Below, one piece after another: positions 43,443 to 52,561 of a stretch of 64,000 nucleotides of DNA. Under the pieces are notes generated by a model. That model made no database searches. It saw only the letters and a list, made by a program, of their open reading frames with translations, and was not told where the DNA came from. This stretch comes from Novosphingobium mathurense (GTDB lineage: Bacteria; Pseudomonadota; Alphaproteobacteria; Sphingomonadales; Sphingomonadaceae), in NCBI RefSeq assembly GCF_900168325.1, contig NZ_FVZE01000001.1, forward strand, positions 496,001 to 560,000, given 5' to 3'. How positions within the stretch are numbered: the stretch's first letter is position 1; each line of letters opens with the position of its first letter. A program made the translations under genes and the position numbers.

Positions 43443-45239
43443 TCAGCCTTCGACCTGTTCGGCCAGTTCCAGCCAGCGCTCCTCGGCCGCTTCCTTGTCC
43501 TGCCGGGCGTTTTCGATAGCGGCGGAAAGGGCAGCGAACTTCTTGGGGTCGCGGGTGTAAAGATCGGGATCGGCCATGGCCGCTTCGTCGCGGGCGATAG
43601 CCGCTTCCAGTTCCTCGATCCGACTGGGCAGAAGTTCGTAGTCGCGCTGGTCCTTGTAGGACAGCTTGGTCTTCTTCGGCGGCGGAGGCGGGGGCGGGGC
43701 AGCGCTTTCGGCCTTGGCCTTCGCCTTGACAGGGGCCGTGCGCTGCTTGCGCTTGGCTTCCCAATCGGCGTAGCCGCCGGCGATAACGTCAATATGGCCG
43801 GTGCCGTCCAGTCCGAGCGTGAGGTTGACGGTGCGGTCAAGGAAGTCGCGGTCGTGGCTGACGATCAGGACCGTGCCGTCGTAGTCCGAGATGACTTCCT
43901 GCAGCAGGTCCAGGGTTTCTAGGTCGAGGTCGTTGGTCGGCTCATCGAGCACGAGAAGGTTCGACGGCCGGGCGAATTCGCGGGCGAGCAGCAGGCGGGA
44001 CTGCTCACCGCCCGAAAGCGTGCCCACCCGGGCGTCGATAAGGCCGGGGTCGAACAGGAAGTCCTTGAGATAGCCCTGCACGTGCTTGCGCACGCCGCGC
44101 ACGTCGACCCAGTCGCTGCCTTCGGCGATCACGTCGCGCAGCTTCATGTCCGGCTTGAGCAGGCTGCGCTGCTGGTCGATGACGATGGAGGTCAGGGTAT
44201 TCGCCAGGGTCACCGAGCCTTCATCGGGCGCAAGTTCGCCCGTCAGGATCTTCAGCAGGGTCGACTTGCCCGATCCGTTGGCGCCGACGATGCCGATGCG
44301 GTCGCCGCGCTGGATGCGCAGCGAGAAGTTCCTGATCACGGTGCGCTCGTTATCTTCGATGCCGAAGCGCTTGGTCACGTGCTCGGCGACGATCACCGAC
44401 TTGGTCTTGCTGCCGTCGCCCGCGACCGCGAGCTTGGCGGTGCCGGTGGGCGAGAGCATTGCGGCGCGTTCGGCCCGCATCTCCCAGAGCTTGGCAAGAC
44501 GGCCCTGGTTGCGCTTGCGCCGCGCGGTGACGCCGCGTTCGAGCCAGTGCGCCTCGATCTTGAGCTTGGCGTCCAGCTTTTCGGCTGCACGCGTCTCTTC
44601 CTTCTGGACTTCCTCTTCCCAGGCTTCGAAGCCGCCGAAGCCGACTTCCTTGCGGCGCAGCGATCCGCGATCGAGCCAGATCGTCGCATTGGTCAGGCGG
44701 GTCAGGAAGGTGCGGTCGTGACTGATGACCACGAAGGCGCCGTTGTAGCGCTGCAGCCAGGATTCCAGCCATTCGATCGCGGCAAGATCGAGGTGGTTGG
44801 TCGGCTCGTCCAGCAGTAGCAGGTCGGGCTCGGAGGCCAGCGCCCGGCACAGGGCGGCACGGCGGCGCTCGCCGCCCGATGCGCTGGCGGCCTCGCGCGA
44901 TAGGTCGATGCCGAGTTGGTCGGCAATGGCTTCCACCTCGTGGCGCTGCGGGGCATCGTCGCCGCTGATCGCGAAGTCCAGCAGGGTGTCGAAGCCGGTG
45001 AAGAACGGGTCCTGCTCCAGCGTGACGACACGGGTACCGGGCTGGATCGAGCGCTTGCCCTTGTCCGCTTCCACCTGGCCGGCGATGAGCCGGAGCAGCG
45101 TGGTCTTGCCCGCGCCGTTGCGCCCGATCAGCGCCAGCCGGTCCCGCGGGCCGATATTGATGTCGAGGTCCTGGAAGAGCCAGCCGGAGCCCTGGATCAG
45201 GCCAAGGCCTTCCCAGCTGAGAATTGGTGCGATTGCCAT
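43443..45239 (-). CDS. uup: ABC-F family ATPase, Uup-like
   Basis: A 598-residue soluble protein with two ABC domains. Walker A is GRNGAGKTT and GANGSGKST, and the signatures are ASGGERRR and LSGGEQSR. Both Walker B segments end in LDEPTN. A charged linker lies between the domains, and the C-terminus is a coiled coil (KLSYKDQRDYELLPSRIEELEAAIARDE) as in Uup. It acts on ribosomes or DNA intermediates rather than transport. The start at 45239 (MAIAPILSW) is the family start; the frame extension upstream lacks conservation. It diverges from the PepSY gene. Confidence 0.93.
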   Translation of the reverse strand: MAIAPILSWEGLGLIQGSGWLFQDLDINIGPRDRLALIGRNGAGKTTLLRLIAGQVEADKGKRSIQPGTRVVTLEQDPFFTGFDTLLDFAISGDDAPQRHEVEAIADQLGIDLSREAASASGGERRRAALCRALASEPDLLLLDEPTNHLDLAAIEWLESWLQRYNGAFVVISHDRTFLTRLTNATIWLDRGSLRRKEVGFGGFEAWEEEVQKEETRAAEKLDAKLKIEAHWLERGVTARRKRNQGRLAKLWEMRAERAAMLSPTGTAKLAVAGDGSKTKSVIVAEHVTKRFGIEDNERTVIRNFSLRIQRGDRIGIVGANGSGKSTLLKILTGELAPDEGSVTLANTLTSIVIDQQRSLLKPDMKLRDVIAEGSDWVDVRGVRKHVQGYLKDFLFDPGLIDARVGTLSGGEQSRLLLAREFARPSNLLVLDEPTNDLDLETLDLLQEVISDYDGTVLIVSHDRDFLDRTVNLTLGLDGTGHIDVIAGGYADWEAKRKQRTAPVKAKAKAESAAPPPPPPPKKTKLSYKDQRDYELLPSRIEELEAAIARDEAAMADPDLYTRDPKKFAALSAAIENARQDKEAAEERWLELAEQVEG

Positions 45240-45371
45240 GGCCGGCGCCCTACAGCGAGCGGCGGGGGGCTGGCAAGCATCGTGGGATATCCGCAACAGT
45301 GAAACCTTGCTGCCACCTTCCTGCCGCATTCAGGACTTGTTCAATGCCGGAAGCTTAGGCACCCAAGCAGG

Positions 45372-45677
45372 ATGACAAAGCTTCTTGCCTCTTTACTGTC
45401 GGTTGCGGCCATCGGCCTTATCGCGAATGCCGTGCCGGTTCACGCCGAACCGGGTGCTGAACAGGGGCAGGTTCGCAAGGAACGCAAGGCCGGCAATGTG
45501 CGTTCTCTTCGTGAGATCGAGCAGCAGGTGCTTCCGAAAATGACCGGAATGCAGTACCTCGGACCGGAATATGATCCTGCGGCAATGGCTTATCGCCTGA
45601 AATTCATTCAGGACGGGAAAGTCTATTTTGTCGATGTCGATGCCCGCACGGGCCGCGTCATCGGCCGGTCGCGCTGA
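45372..45677 (+). CDS. Exported PepSY domain protein
   Basis: A 101-residue protein with a signal peptide (MTKLLASLLSVAAIGLIANA, cleavage near VHA). The PepSY-like tail is MAYRLKFIQDGKVYFVDVDARTGRVIGRSR. It is the first gene of a set with a response regulator and a sensor kinase (77 bp and then 7 bp apart), an arrangement common for small PepSY proteins that affect the neighbouring two-component system. The stimulus is unknown. Confidence 0.88.
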   Translation: MTKLLASLLSVAAIGLIANAVPVHAEPGAEQGQVRKERKAGNVRSLREIEQQVLPKMTGMQYLGPEYDPAAMAYRLKFIQDGKVYFVDVDARTGRVIGRSR

Positions 45678-45754
45678 GGATACGAACCAGTGCTTCGCTT
45701 GACGCTCGCGGGCTTACGCCCCATCTCGTCGGTGATTTCCAAGGGAGACCTGAT

Positions 45755-46432
45755 TTGCGCATCCTGATCGTCGAGGATGAACCTACGCTCGGCAACCAGC
45801 TCAAGACCACGCTCGAGCAGAACGGTTATGCCGTCGACCTGTCTGCCGATGGGGAGGACGGCCATTTCCTTGGGTCGACCGAGGATTACGATGCCGTGAT
45901 TCTCGACCTCGGCCTGCCTGAGATCGACGGACTTACCGTGCTTGGCATGTGGCGCAGGGAAGGGCGAAATTTCCCTGTTCTTGTGTTGACCGCCCGTGAT
46001 TCCTGGTCCGACAAGGTGGCAGGCCTCGATGCCGGCGCGGACGACTATCTCGCCAAGCCATTCCAGACCGAGGAACTGATCGCCCGCCTACGCGCGCTCA
46101 TCCGCCGTGCATCGGGCAATACCTCGAGCGAACTGATGGCGGGCGATGTCCGTCTCGACACGCGTTCGGGCCGCGTCACGCTGGCCGGCGAACCGGTCAA
46201 GCTGACCGCGCAGGAATACAAGCTGCTGTCCTACCTGATGCACCACAAGGGCAAGGTGGTCAGCCGCACAGAATTGATCGAGCACATCTACGATCAGGAT
46301 TTCGATCGCGATTCCAACACGATCGAAGTCTTCGTCACGCGCATCCGCAAGAAGCTGGGTGCCGATGTCATCACCACGATCCGTGGCCTCGGGTACAGCC
46401 TCGACGATCCCGCGGACGCGCCGCGAAACTGA
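45755..46432 (+). CDS. OmpR family response regulator
   Basis: A 225-residue protein. The receiver domain has the acidic pair in VEDE, phosphoacceptor Asp51 (VILDLGLP), Thr79 and Lys101 (LAKPF). The C-terminal winged helix follows (TAQEYKLLSYLMHHKGKVVSRTELIEHIYDQDFDRDSNTIEVFVTRIRKKLG). It starts at TTG 45755 with AAGGGAGA upstream. It overlaps in function with the kinase gene that starts seven bases after its stop. The closest type is the PhoP/QseB-like branch. Confidence 0.95.
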   Translation: MRILIVEDEPTLGNQLKTTLEQNGYAVDLSADGEDGHFLGSTEDYDAVILDLGLPEIDGLTVLGMWRREGRNFPVLVLTARDSWSDKVAGLDAGADDYLAKPFQTEELIARLRALIRRASGNTSSELMAGDVRLDTRSGRVTLAGEPVKLTAQEYKLLSYLMHHKGKVVSRTELIEHIYDQDFDRDSNTIEVFVTRIRKKLGADVITTIRGLGYSLDDPADAPRN

Positions 46433-46439
46433 GGAGCCG

Positions 46440-47846
46440 ATGGACGCTCCGCGAGCAGACGGGGCAGGGAGCGAGGCAACTGTCGCCGAGACGGTGAAGG
46501 CCCGCCATACCGGCTCGCTCGCGCGGCGCATGATGCTGATTGCGGCAGGGTGGATCTCGATCCTCCTGCTGTTCGGCGGCCTTGCCCTCGATCGCACGCT
46601 GACCTCGTTGGTCACCCGCAATTTCGACGAACAGCTCGGTTACATGCTTACCGGCATGATCGGTTCGGCCGAGATTGGCCCGGATGGCGAGGTTTTCTTC
46701 ATCCGACCGCTGGGTGACCAGCGGTTCCTCGAGCCGAACAGCGGCCTGTACTGGCAGATTCGCGCCAAGGGGCACGAGGATTTCCCCTCGCGCTCGCTGT
46801 GGGATCGCAGCCTCGACGTTCCCAAGGACAACTTCGACGCAAAGCCGCACGTTTACGATAGCGACCAGTTCCCCGGCGAGCCGCTGAGGATCATGGAGCG
46901 CTCGATCATCCTGCCGGGCAGCAACACCCAATGGATGTTCACTGTCGCGGCCAGTCGCGAGGATCTCGACGAACAGATCAAGATGATCCGCTCGATCCTC
47001 GTCTACAGCTTCGTCGCGCTCGGCTTCGGCCTGTTGCTCATGGCGGGGATGCAGACCTGGTACGGCCTGTTCCCGCTGCGCCACGTGCGCCGCGCGATCC
47101 AGAAGCTGCGAACGACGGGCGCCAGTCGCGTGACCGACCCGCTTCCGCAGGAAGTCGAGCCACTGGTGGACGAACTCAACGCCCTGCTTTCGCATACCGA
47201 GCTGCAGGCCGAGGAAGCGCGCCGCCATGCAGGGAACCTTGCCCATGCGCTCAAGACGCCGCTGACCGTGATCATGAACGCGGCCACGGCCAAGTCGCCC
47301 GACCTGTCCGACACGGTCATCCGCGAGGCGGCCGTGATGCGGCGGCAGGTCGATCACCACCTGGCCCGGGCGCGGGCCGTCGGGCGCCGCGCGGCCGGCA
47401 TGTCGCGTGCGAGCGTGTGGCCGAGCCTCGAGGCGGTGCTGCGTGCCGTCCAGCGGCTCTACGATGACACGCGATTCGACCTAGACGGCAACCACGCCGT
47501 GACCGTTGCACTGGAAAAGCAGGATCTCGAGGAGATCCTCGGCAACCTGATCGAGAATGCGGCCAAGTATGGCGGTGGCAGCGTCTTCGTCACGGTCGAC
47601 ACCGGGCAGGACCCGCAGTTCTGCGAGATCTGGGTCGAGGACGATGGCATGGGCATTCCGGCCGCCGAGCGCACCCGCATCTTCGATCGCGGCGCCCGGC
47701 TCGATACCGGCAAGCCCGGTACCGGGCTGGGTCTTGCCATTGTTCGCGACGTGGTGGAAATCTATGGCGGAAGGGTCGAACTCGACGAGAGCGAGGATCT
47801 GGGCGGCCTGTTGGTCAAGTTGAAGCTGCCGCGCACGGCGACCTGA
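46440..47846 (+). CDS. Sensor histidine kinase paired with the upstream regulator
   Basis: A 468-residue protein. Two membrane helices (about 30-50 and 186-206) enclose a periplasmic sensor. The dimerisation box is NLAHALKTPLTVIMN with phospho-acceptor His269, the HAxKTP form seen in PhoQ-like kinases. The ATPase domain has NLIENAAKYGGG, EDDGMGIP and GTGLGLAIV, all intact. The start at 46440 has GAGGAG just before it, and the regulator stop is seven bases upstream. The ligand is unknown. Confidence 0.95.
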   Translation: MDAPRADGAGSEATVAETVKARHTGSLARRMMLIAAGWISILLLFGGLALDRTLTSLVTRNFDEQLGYMLTGMIGSAEIGPDGEVFFIRPLGDQRFLEPNSGLYWQIRAKGHEDFPSRSLWDRSLDVPKDNFDAKPHVYDSDQFPGEPLRIMERSIILPGSNTQWMFTVAASREDLDEQIKMIRSILVYSFVALGFGLLLMAGMQTWYGLFPLRHVRRAIQKLRTTGASRVTDPLPQEVEPLVDELNALLSHTELQAEEARRHAGNLAHALKTPLTVIMNAATAKSPDLSDTVIREAAVMRRQVDHHLARARAVGRRAAGMSRASVWPSLEAVLRAVQRLYDDTRFDLDGNHAVTVALEKQDLEEILGNLIENAAKYGGGSVFVTVDTGQDPQFCEIWVEDDGMGIPAAERTRIFDRGARLDTGKPGTGLGLAIVRDVVEIYGGRVELDESEDLGGLLVKLKLPRTAT

Positions 47847-47945
47847 AGGAATTTGCGTTCGGAAGCTGGGGATGCGCGCCAGAAGCGCGGTTGCAGCGCC
47901 GGCCCTGCCGCTTCATTGGCGGCGATCGAAAATCAAGGAGTACCC

Positions 47946-48149
47946 ATGACCGATACGATCAAACTTTCGCTCACGCAGGACGAAGTCGAAATCCTCGTCG
48001 ATGCCCTCGAGGCCGACATGGAAGGCTATGTCGAGGCGGCGAAGGAAGCGCGCGGCAACGGCAATCGCGATGACGTGAAGACTTTCACCGATGCCGCCAC
48101 GCGCATCCAGACCCTGATGAGCAAGCTTCAGGACTACGTGGAAGAATAA
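47946..48149 (+). CDS. Small conserved acidic protein of unknown function
   Basis: A 67-residue protein (MTDTIKLSLTQDEVEILVDALEADMEGYVEAAKEARGN...) with mainly helical, acidic sequence and no signal peptide. It is preceded by AAGGAG six bases before the ATG, which supports real translation, and ends at a hairpin. No family is recognised with certainty. The kinase gene lies 99 bp upstream on the same strand and the chorismate mutase gene converges from the other side. Confidence 0.7.
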   Translation: MTDTIKLSLTQDEVEILVDALEADMEGYVEAAKEARGNGNRDDVKTFTDAATRIQTLMSKLQDYVEE

Positions 48150-48156
48150 TAGAGCG

Positions 48157-48179
48157 AAAGGCCGGCTCAGCCGGCCTTT
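48157..48179. terminator. Bidirectional terminator between the small acidic protein and chorismate mutase genes
   Basis: AAAGGCCGG-CTCAG-CCGGCCTTT has a nine-base stem with A and T ends in both directions. The chorismate mutase stop codon (48167-48169) lies in its loop and arm, so the element is partly coding. Confidence 0.8.
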
Positions 48180-48466
48180 GCCTGCTCGTGATGGCGGATC
48201 ACTTCGTCGATGATGAACCGCAGGAACTTCTCGCCGAAATCGGGATCGAGATTGGCGTCCTCGGCCAGCTTGCGCAGACGCGCGATCTGCCGTTCCTCGC
48301 GTCCGGGATCGGAAGCGGGAAGGTCTCTTTCGGCCTTGTAGGCGCCGACGGCCTGGGTGATCCGGAACCGTTCGGCGAGCATGTGAATCAGTGCGGCATC
48401 GATATTGTCGATGCTGGAACGGTAGCCGGCGAGCACCGGATCGGTGACGGGAGTGTCCTGGGTCAT
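48167..48466 (-). CDS. Chorismate mutase, AroQ type
   Basis: A 99-residue all-helical protein with the AroQ features YRSSIDNIDAALIHMLAERFRITQAVGAYKAER and REERQIARLRKLAEDANLDPDFGEKFLRFIIDEVIRHHE. It converts chorismate to prephenate for Phe and Tyr synthesis. There is no fused prephenate dehydratase or dehydrogenase domain and no signal peptide. It diverges from the polyprenyl synthase gene, with 109 bp between the starts. Confidence 0.93.
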   Translation of the reverse strand: MTQDTPVTDPVLAGYRSSIDNIDAALIHMLAERFRITQAVGAYKAERDLPASDPGREERQIARLRKLAEDANLDPDFGEKFLRFIIDEVIRHHEQAKAG

Positions 48467-48575
48467 GGTGGAGCCCCGCTAGCACGGCTCCTTGACCTGT
48501 GCCAGCCCGTGCAAATGGGCCGCACTTGGCTTTCCCACTTGCGTTCAAGGCTCTGAACGCGCAATGCGCGGGGCG

Positions 48576-49592
48576 ATGACTGCACAAGTGATTAACCTGC
48601 GTTCACGTGAGACGCAGCCGTCCCTGGCTCCCATGCTCGCCCTGACTGCGGCAGGCATGAACAGCGTCAATTCCGTCATTCTCGACCGCATGCAAAGCGA
48701 GATCCCGCTGATCCCCGCGCTGGCCGGGCATCTGATCTCGGGCGGCGGCAAGCGCATGCGCCCGATGCTGACGGTCGCGGCGGCTGAGCTGTGCGGCTAC
48801 CAGGGCAATCGCCACCACAAGCTGGCGGCGGCAGTCGAATTCATCCACACCGCGACCCTGCTGCACGACGACGTCGTTGACGGTTCGGACCTGCGGCGCG
48901 GCAAGGCGGCGGCCAACATCGTCTTCGGCAATCCGGCGACGGTCCTGGTCGGCGACTTCCTGTTTACCCGCGCTTTCGAACTCATGGTCGAGGACGGCAG
49001 CCTGCGCGTCCTCAAGATCCTCTCGAAGGCCAGCTCGATCATCGCCGAGGGCGAGGTCGACCAGTTGACCGCCCAGCGCAAGATCGAGACGAGCGAGGAG
49101 CATTACCTCCAGATCATCGGTTCGAAGACCGCGGCACTGTTTGCCGCCGCGACCCGGATCGCCGCCGTTGTGGCGGAGAAGAGCGAAGCCGAGGAGCAGG
49201 CGCTCGACGCGTATGGACGCAATCTCGGGATTGCCTTCCAGCTCGTCGACGATGCCATCGACTACGATTCCGAAGCGGCCGAATCGGGCAAGGACAAGGG
49301 CGATGACTTCCGTGAGGGCAAGATGACCCTTCCGGTCATCCTCGCCTATGCCCGCGGCAGTGAGGAAGAGCGCAAGTTCTGGCAGGAGGCCATCGCCGGC
49401 TTCCGGACCGAGGACGAGGACCTTGCTCATGCGGTCGAACTGATCAACCGCCACAAGTGCGTCGAGGCGACCCGTGAGCGGGCGCGTCATTTCGCCCAGC
49501 GCGCCATCGATTCGATTGTAGGCTTCCCCAGCGGCGAAGCGCGCAATGCGATGGCCGAGGCTGTCGAGTTCGCGGTGGCGCGTCGCTACTGA
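48576..49592 (+). CDS. ispB: Polyprenyl diphosphate synthase (octa/decaprenyl)
   Basis: About 338 residues. The first aspartate-rich motif is LLHDDVVDGSDLRRG and the second is LVDDAIDYDS, with GGGKRMRPML before them and GDDFREGKMTLPVILAY after. This is the long-chain trans-prenyltransferase pattern that makes the ubiquinone side chain. Chain length (C40 to C50) cannot be read reliably. ATG at 48564 is another possible start; 48576 (MTAQVINLRSRE) has GCGGGG just upstream. Confidence 0.92.
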   Translation: MTAQVINLRSRETQPSLAPMLALTAAGMNSVNSVILDRMQSEIPLIPALAGHLISGGGKRMRPMLTVAAAELCGYQGNRHHKLAAAVEFIHTATLLHDDVVDGSDLRRGKAAANIVFGNPATVLVGDFLFTRAFELMVEDGSLRVLKILSKASSIIAEGEVDQLTAQRKIETSEEHYLQIIGSKTAALFAAATRIAAVVAEKSEAEEQALDAYGRNLGIAFQLVDDAIDYDSEAAESGKDKGDDFREGKMTLPVILAYARGSEEERKFWQEAIAGFRTEDEDLAHAVELINRHKCVEATRERARHFAQRAIDSIVGFPSGEARNAMAEAVEFAVARRY

Positions 49593-49681
49593 CGTGGCAA
49601 AGCCACGGTTCGTCAGATTGCGGGCGCCTGCAACAAAGCTGTAATTGCGATGCGCGGTTTCGGCCCCTATTGAGGCCGGCC

Positions 49682-50455
49682 ATGCGCTCCGAGCTCAATC
49701 GGGCTGTCACCGGCTATCAGCCCGGTTCGCCCCAACAACGTATCGTTTCTTCCCTGCTATCCGCGGGCGTGATCCTGCTCGTCCTGCTTCTGGCGATCTA
49801 CCAGAGCGGCGTGGTGAGCCTTCCAGAGAAGCGCAACAATCCGGTCACCTTCGATGTCACCGGGCAGGAGAAGGACAAGGGCGAGAAGGCGGACGACAAG
49901 CCCAAGGCCGAGGAAAAGAAAGAAGAAAAGAAAAAGGTCGAGCCGGTCCAGAAGGAAGAGGTGAAGAAGCCTCCAGTCATTACCCCGCCGGTCGAGAAAC
50001 CGGTGGTGAAGAAGCCTGCCTTTACCTTCCTCAAGCTCTCGCGCGAGGATTTCGCTTCGGCAGACATCGGTCAGATGAAGGCACCCGCGCCGACGACCAG
50101 CAGCGAATCGGGTAGTGGATCGGGTTCGAGCTATGGTCCCGGAGAAGGGCCGGGCGGGGCGATTCTCTATCGGGCGCAGTGGTACCGCGAGCCGAGCGGC
50201 GCCGAACTTGGCGGGTACATTCCCGCCAATGCCCCGCGCACGGGCTGGGGCGAGATCGCCTGCCAGACGATCGAGAATTACAAGGTCGAGAACTGCCAGA
50301 TCCTCGGAGAATCGCCGCTCGGCTCAGGCTATGGGCGCGCGGTACAGAACGCGGCGTGGCAGTTCCAGGTCGTCCCGCCGCGGATCAACGGTAAGCCGCA
50401 ACTCGGAACCTGGGTGCGCATCCGGATCGATTACGGGACGAAAATGGCCGGTTGA
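49682..50455 (+). CDS. TonB-like membrane protein
   Basis: A 257-residue protein. An N-terminal membrane helix (RIVSSLLSAGVILLVLLLAIYQSG) is followed by a Lys/Glu/Pro-rich spacer (about residues 55-115) of the kind that spans the periplasm in TonB. The C-terminal 90 residues (GYIPANAPRTGWGEIACQTIENYKVENCQILGESPLGSGYGRAVQNAAWQF in part) resemble a TonB C-terminal domain and include a Cys pair. No exbB or exbD is adjacent. The ATG at 49682 is preferred over the TTG at 49670. Sphingomonads have many TonB-like proteins, and which receptors it serves is unknown. Confidence 0.72.
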   Translation: MRSELNRAVTGYQPGSPQQRIVSSLLSAGVILLVLLLAIYQSGVVSLPEKRNNPVTFDVTGQEKDKGEKADDKPKAEEKKEEKKKVEPVQKEEVKKPPVITPPVEKPVVKKPAFTFLKLSREDFASADIGQMKAPAPTTSSESGSGSGSSYGPGEGPGGAILYRAQWYREPSGAELGGYIPANAPRTGWGEIACQTIENYKVENCQILGESPLGSGYGRAVQNAAWQFQVVPPRINGKPQLGTWVRIRIDYGTKMAG

Positions 50456-50468
50456 GGCTTCAGATCGG

Positions 50469-52421
50469 TCAGGCCGCGCGAATCGACTGCGGCCGCACCT
50501 CGTCGATATGCGCGATCAGATCTTCGAGTGGCATGGGCCGGGCAATGAAGAAGCCCTGCGCCAGCGCGAAGCCAGCCACCCTTGCGCTCAAAAGCTGGTT
50601 TTCGGTCTCGATGCCTTCGATTACGCAGTCCAGCGAGAGGGCGCGGGCCAGGCTGCGGATCGCCTCGATCAGGCGGCGGCCTTTCGTTTCGTCCAGTCTC
50701 GCCGCAAAGCTGCGGTCGATCTTGACCATGTCCAGCGGCAATTGATGGAGCGATGAGAGGCTGGAGTAGCCGGTACCGAAATCGTCCAGCGCAATGCGCA
50801 CGCCGTTGCGACGCAGGCGCTTCAGGGCGCTGCGGGCATTGTCGAGTTCGGTGATCAGTGAGCTTTCGGTGATCTCGAACAGCAGGCGGCGCGGGGAATG
50901 GGTCATTGCCCTGATCCGCTCCAGCAGGGCGTCGATGGTTTCCGCATCGCCGACGTCCTTGCCTGAAAGATTGAACGTAAGCCCCATGTCTTCGGGGATC
51001 CGATCGAGCGAGGCGAGCGCCTTGTCGAAGAGGGCGAGCGTCACCTGCCGTGCACGACCGACGCGCTCGGCCGAAGCGATCAGCATTTCGGGCGGCACCC
51101 GGCCGATGGTCGGAGAATTCCACCGCGCAAGGCATTCGACGCCTTTGGGAATCATCGTTTCGGTGTTGATGATCGGTTGGAAGACGACGGACAACTCGCT
51201 CAGGAGATCGGCGGCCTGCAACGCGGAATCGAGGGCCTGTTCAGACCGGACCAGTTTTTCCAGTTCCGACGTGAAGCGCACGCACTGCCCGCGCTTGTTC
51301 TTCTTGGCGTGATAGAGCGCGAAGTCGGCGTGGTCGTAAAGGATGCTCGCGGATTTGGCCGCTGCCGGATAGGGGGCGATACCGGCGGAACATCCGACGG
51401 AGACGATCACGTCGCCCAGTCTGGCAGGCTGCCGGATTGCGGTGAACAGCGCATGGGTGACGGCCTCGGCCTGTTCGAGCCCACCGGCCGAGATGATACC
51501 GAATTCGTCGCCCCCCAATCGGGCAATGACGACATCGGCCGGGCACAGCGTCATCATCCGCTCGCCCAGAAGCTGCAGCAGCCGGTCGCCTTGCCCATGG
51601 CCGTGAGTATCGTTGATCGGCTTGAAACGGTCGAGGTCGATGAGCCCGACACAAAACCGGTCCTGCGGCTGCGCGCATTCCAGCAGCCCTTCCAGCGTCG
51701 CGAAGAAATAGCGGCGGTTGGGCAGTCCGGTGAGGGCATCGGTCATGGCCAGACGGGCATTTTCCTCGCCAAGGGCCTGTGCCTGCCGCCTCTCGCTGCT
51801 GAGGTCCCTTTGCGTGCTTTCCAGATGGACGAAGGAAGCATAGGAATCGCGCAGGATTTTCAGCACAACCAGGGACACCAGCGCGATATTGACGGCGATG
51901 GCAACCATCACCGCGCTGCCTGACAGCCAACTGTAGACCAGAAAGCTGCCCAGTACGGAGACATTCAGCAATGTCGCCGCCATCGGCAGGAAGCTCAGGC
52001 AAAAGGTGCAGCCCAGCACGGTTATGGCGATGAAGATCGCGAAGTGGCCGCGCTCGTAAGGACCGCCGTACTGGACCAGGACCGTTGCCCAGGCAAGGCA
52101 GGCCATGGCCAGCAGCAGGGATATGAAGAGGGTTGCCCGCAGGCGTTGCCGTGCGCGCTCGGGATCCAGATCGCTTGCCGACAGCGGGCGCATCCAGGTG
52201 AGCATGCGGATGATGCTGAATGCGACAAGCCCTGCCGGAACCGAGAGCGTCAGGTACTCGGGCGCGAGGTCGCGATGCGTGAAGGCGAAAATGGCGGAGT
52301 TGACGGCGACAAGGCCATACAACGGCGGAACCTGTTCGCGCAGGCGAAGATACTGCGCCACCGGCAGGGGATGTTGCCCTGGCCTGTAAGATCGGGGCTT
52401 TGTGCGCGTTTCGTCTGACAA
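50469..52421 (-). CDS. Membrane-bound GGDEF-EAL protein with an ECL variant
   Basis: A 650-residue protein. The N-terminal 210 residues hold about six membrane helices. The GGDEF domain has RLGGDEFGII intact. The EAL domain reads VECLARW, so the signature Ala is Cys (ECL), while FEITES, DDFGTGYSS, KIDRSF and IEGIE are kept. The catalytic glutamate is therefore present and phosphodiesterase activity is possible. It starts at TTG 52421 with AGGAG upstream. It is divergent from hrpB and convergent with the TonB-like gene, with 13 bases between the stops. Confidence 0.86.
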   Translation of the reverse strand: MSDETRTKPRSYRPGQHPLPVAQYLRLREQVPPLYGLVAVNSAIFAFTHRDLAPEYLTLSVPAGLVAFSIIRMLTWMRPLSASDLDPERARQRLRATLFISLLLAMACLAWATVLVQYGGPYERGHFAIFIAITVLGCTFCLSFLPMAATLLNVSVLGSFLVYSWLSGSAVMVAIAVNIALVSLVVLKILRDSYASFVHLESTQRDLSSERRQAQALGEENARLAMTDALTGLPNRRYFFATLEGLLECAQPQDRFCVGLIDLDRFKPINDTHGHGQGDRLLQLLGERMMTLCPADVVIARLGGDEFGIISAGGLEQAEAVTHALFTAIRQPARLGDVIVSVGCSAGIAPYPAAAKSASILYDHADFALYHAKKNKRGQCVRFTSELEKLVRSEQALDSALQAADLLSELSVVFQPIINTETMIPKGVECLARWNSPTIGRVPPEMLIASAERVGRARQVTLALFDKALASLDRIPEDMGLTFNLSGKDVGDAETIDALLERIRAMTHSPRRLLFEITESSLITELDNARSALKRLRRNGVRIALDDFGTGYSSLSSLHQLPLDMVKIDRSFAARLDETKGRRLIEAIRSLARALSLDCVIEGIETENQLLSARVAGFALAQGFFIARPMPLEDLIAHIDEVRPQSIRAA

Positions 52422-52561
52422 CTGATTAGGCTCCTGACGAATTCAGGTATCGAATAATGGTTTACGTTTGGTACATGCGATACGCGCGCCAGGACGGATG
52501 ACCCTGAACGGGTTCTGGTGAGGCCTTCCTTCGGCCCGGCACTCCATCTAAGGGACCGGGC

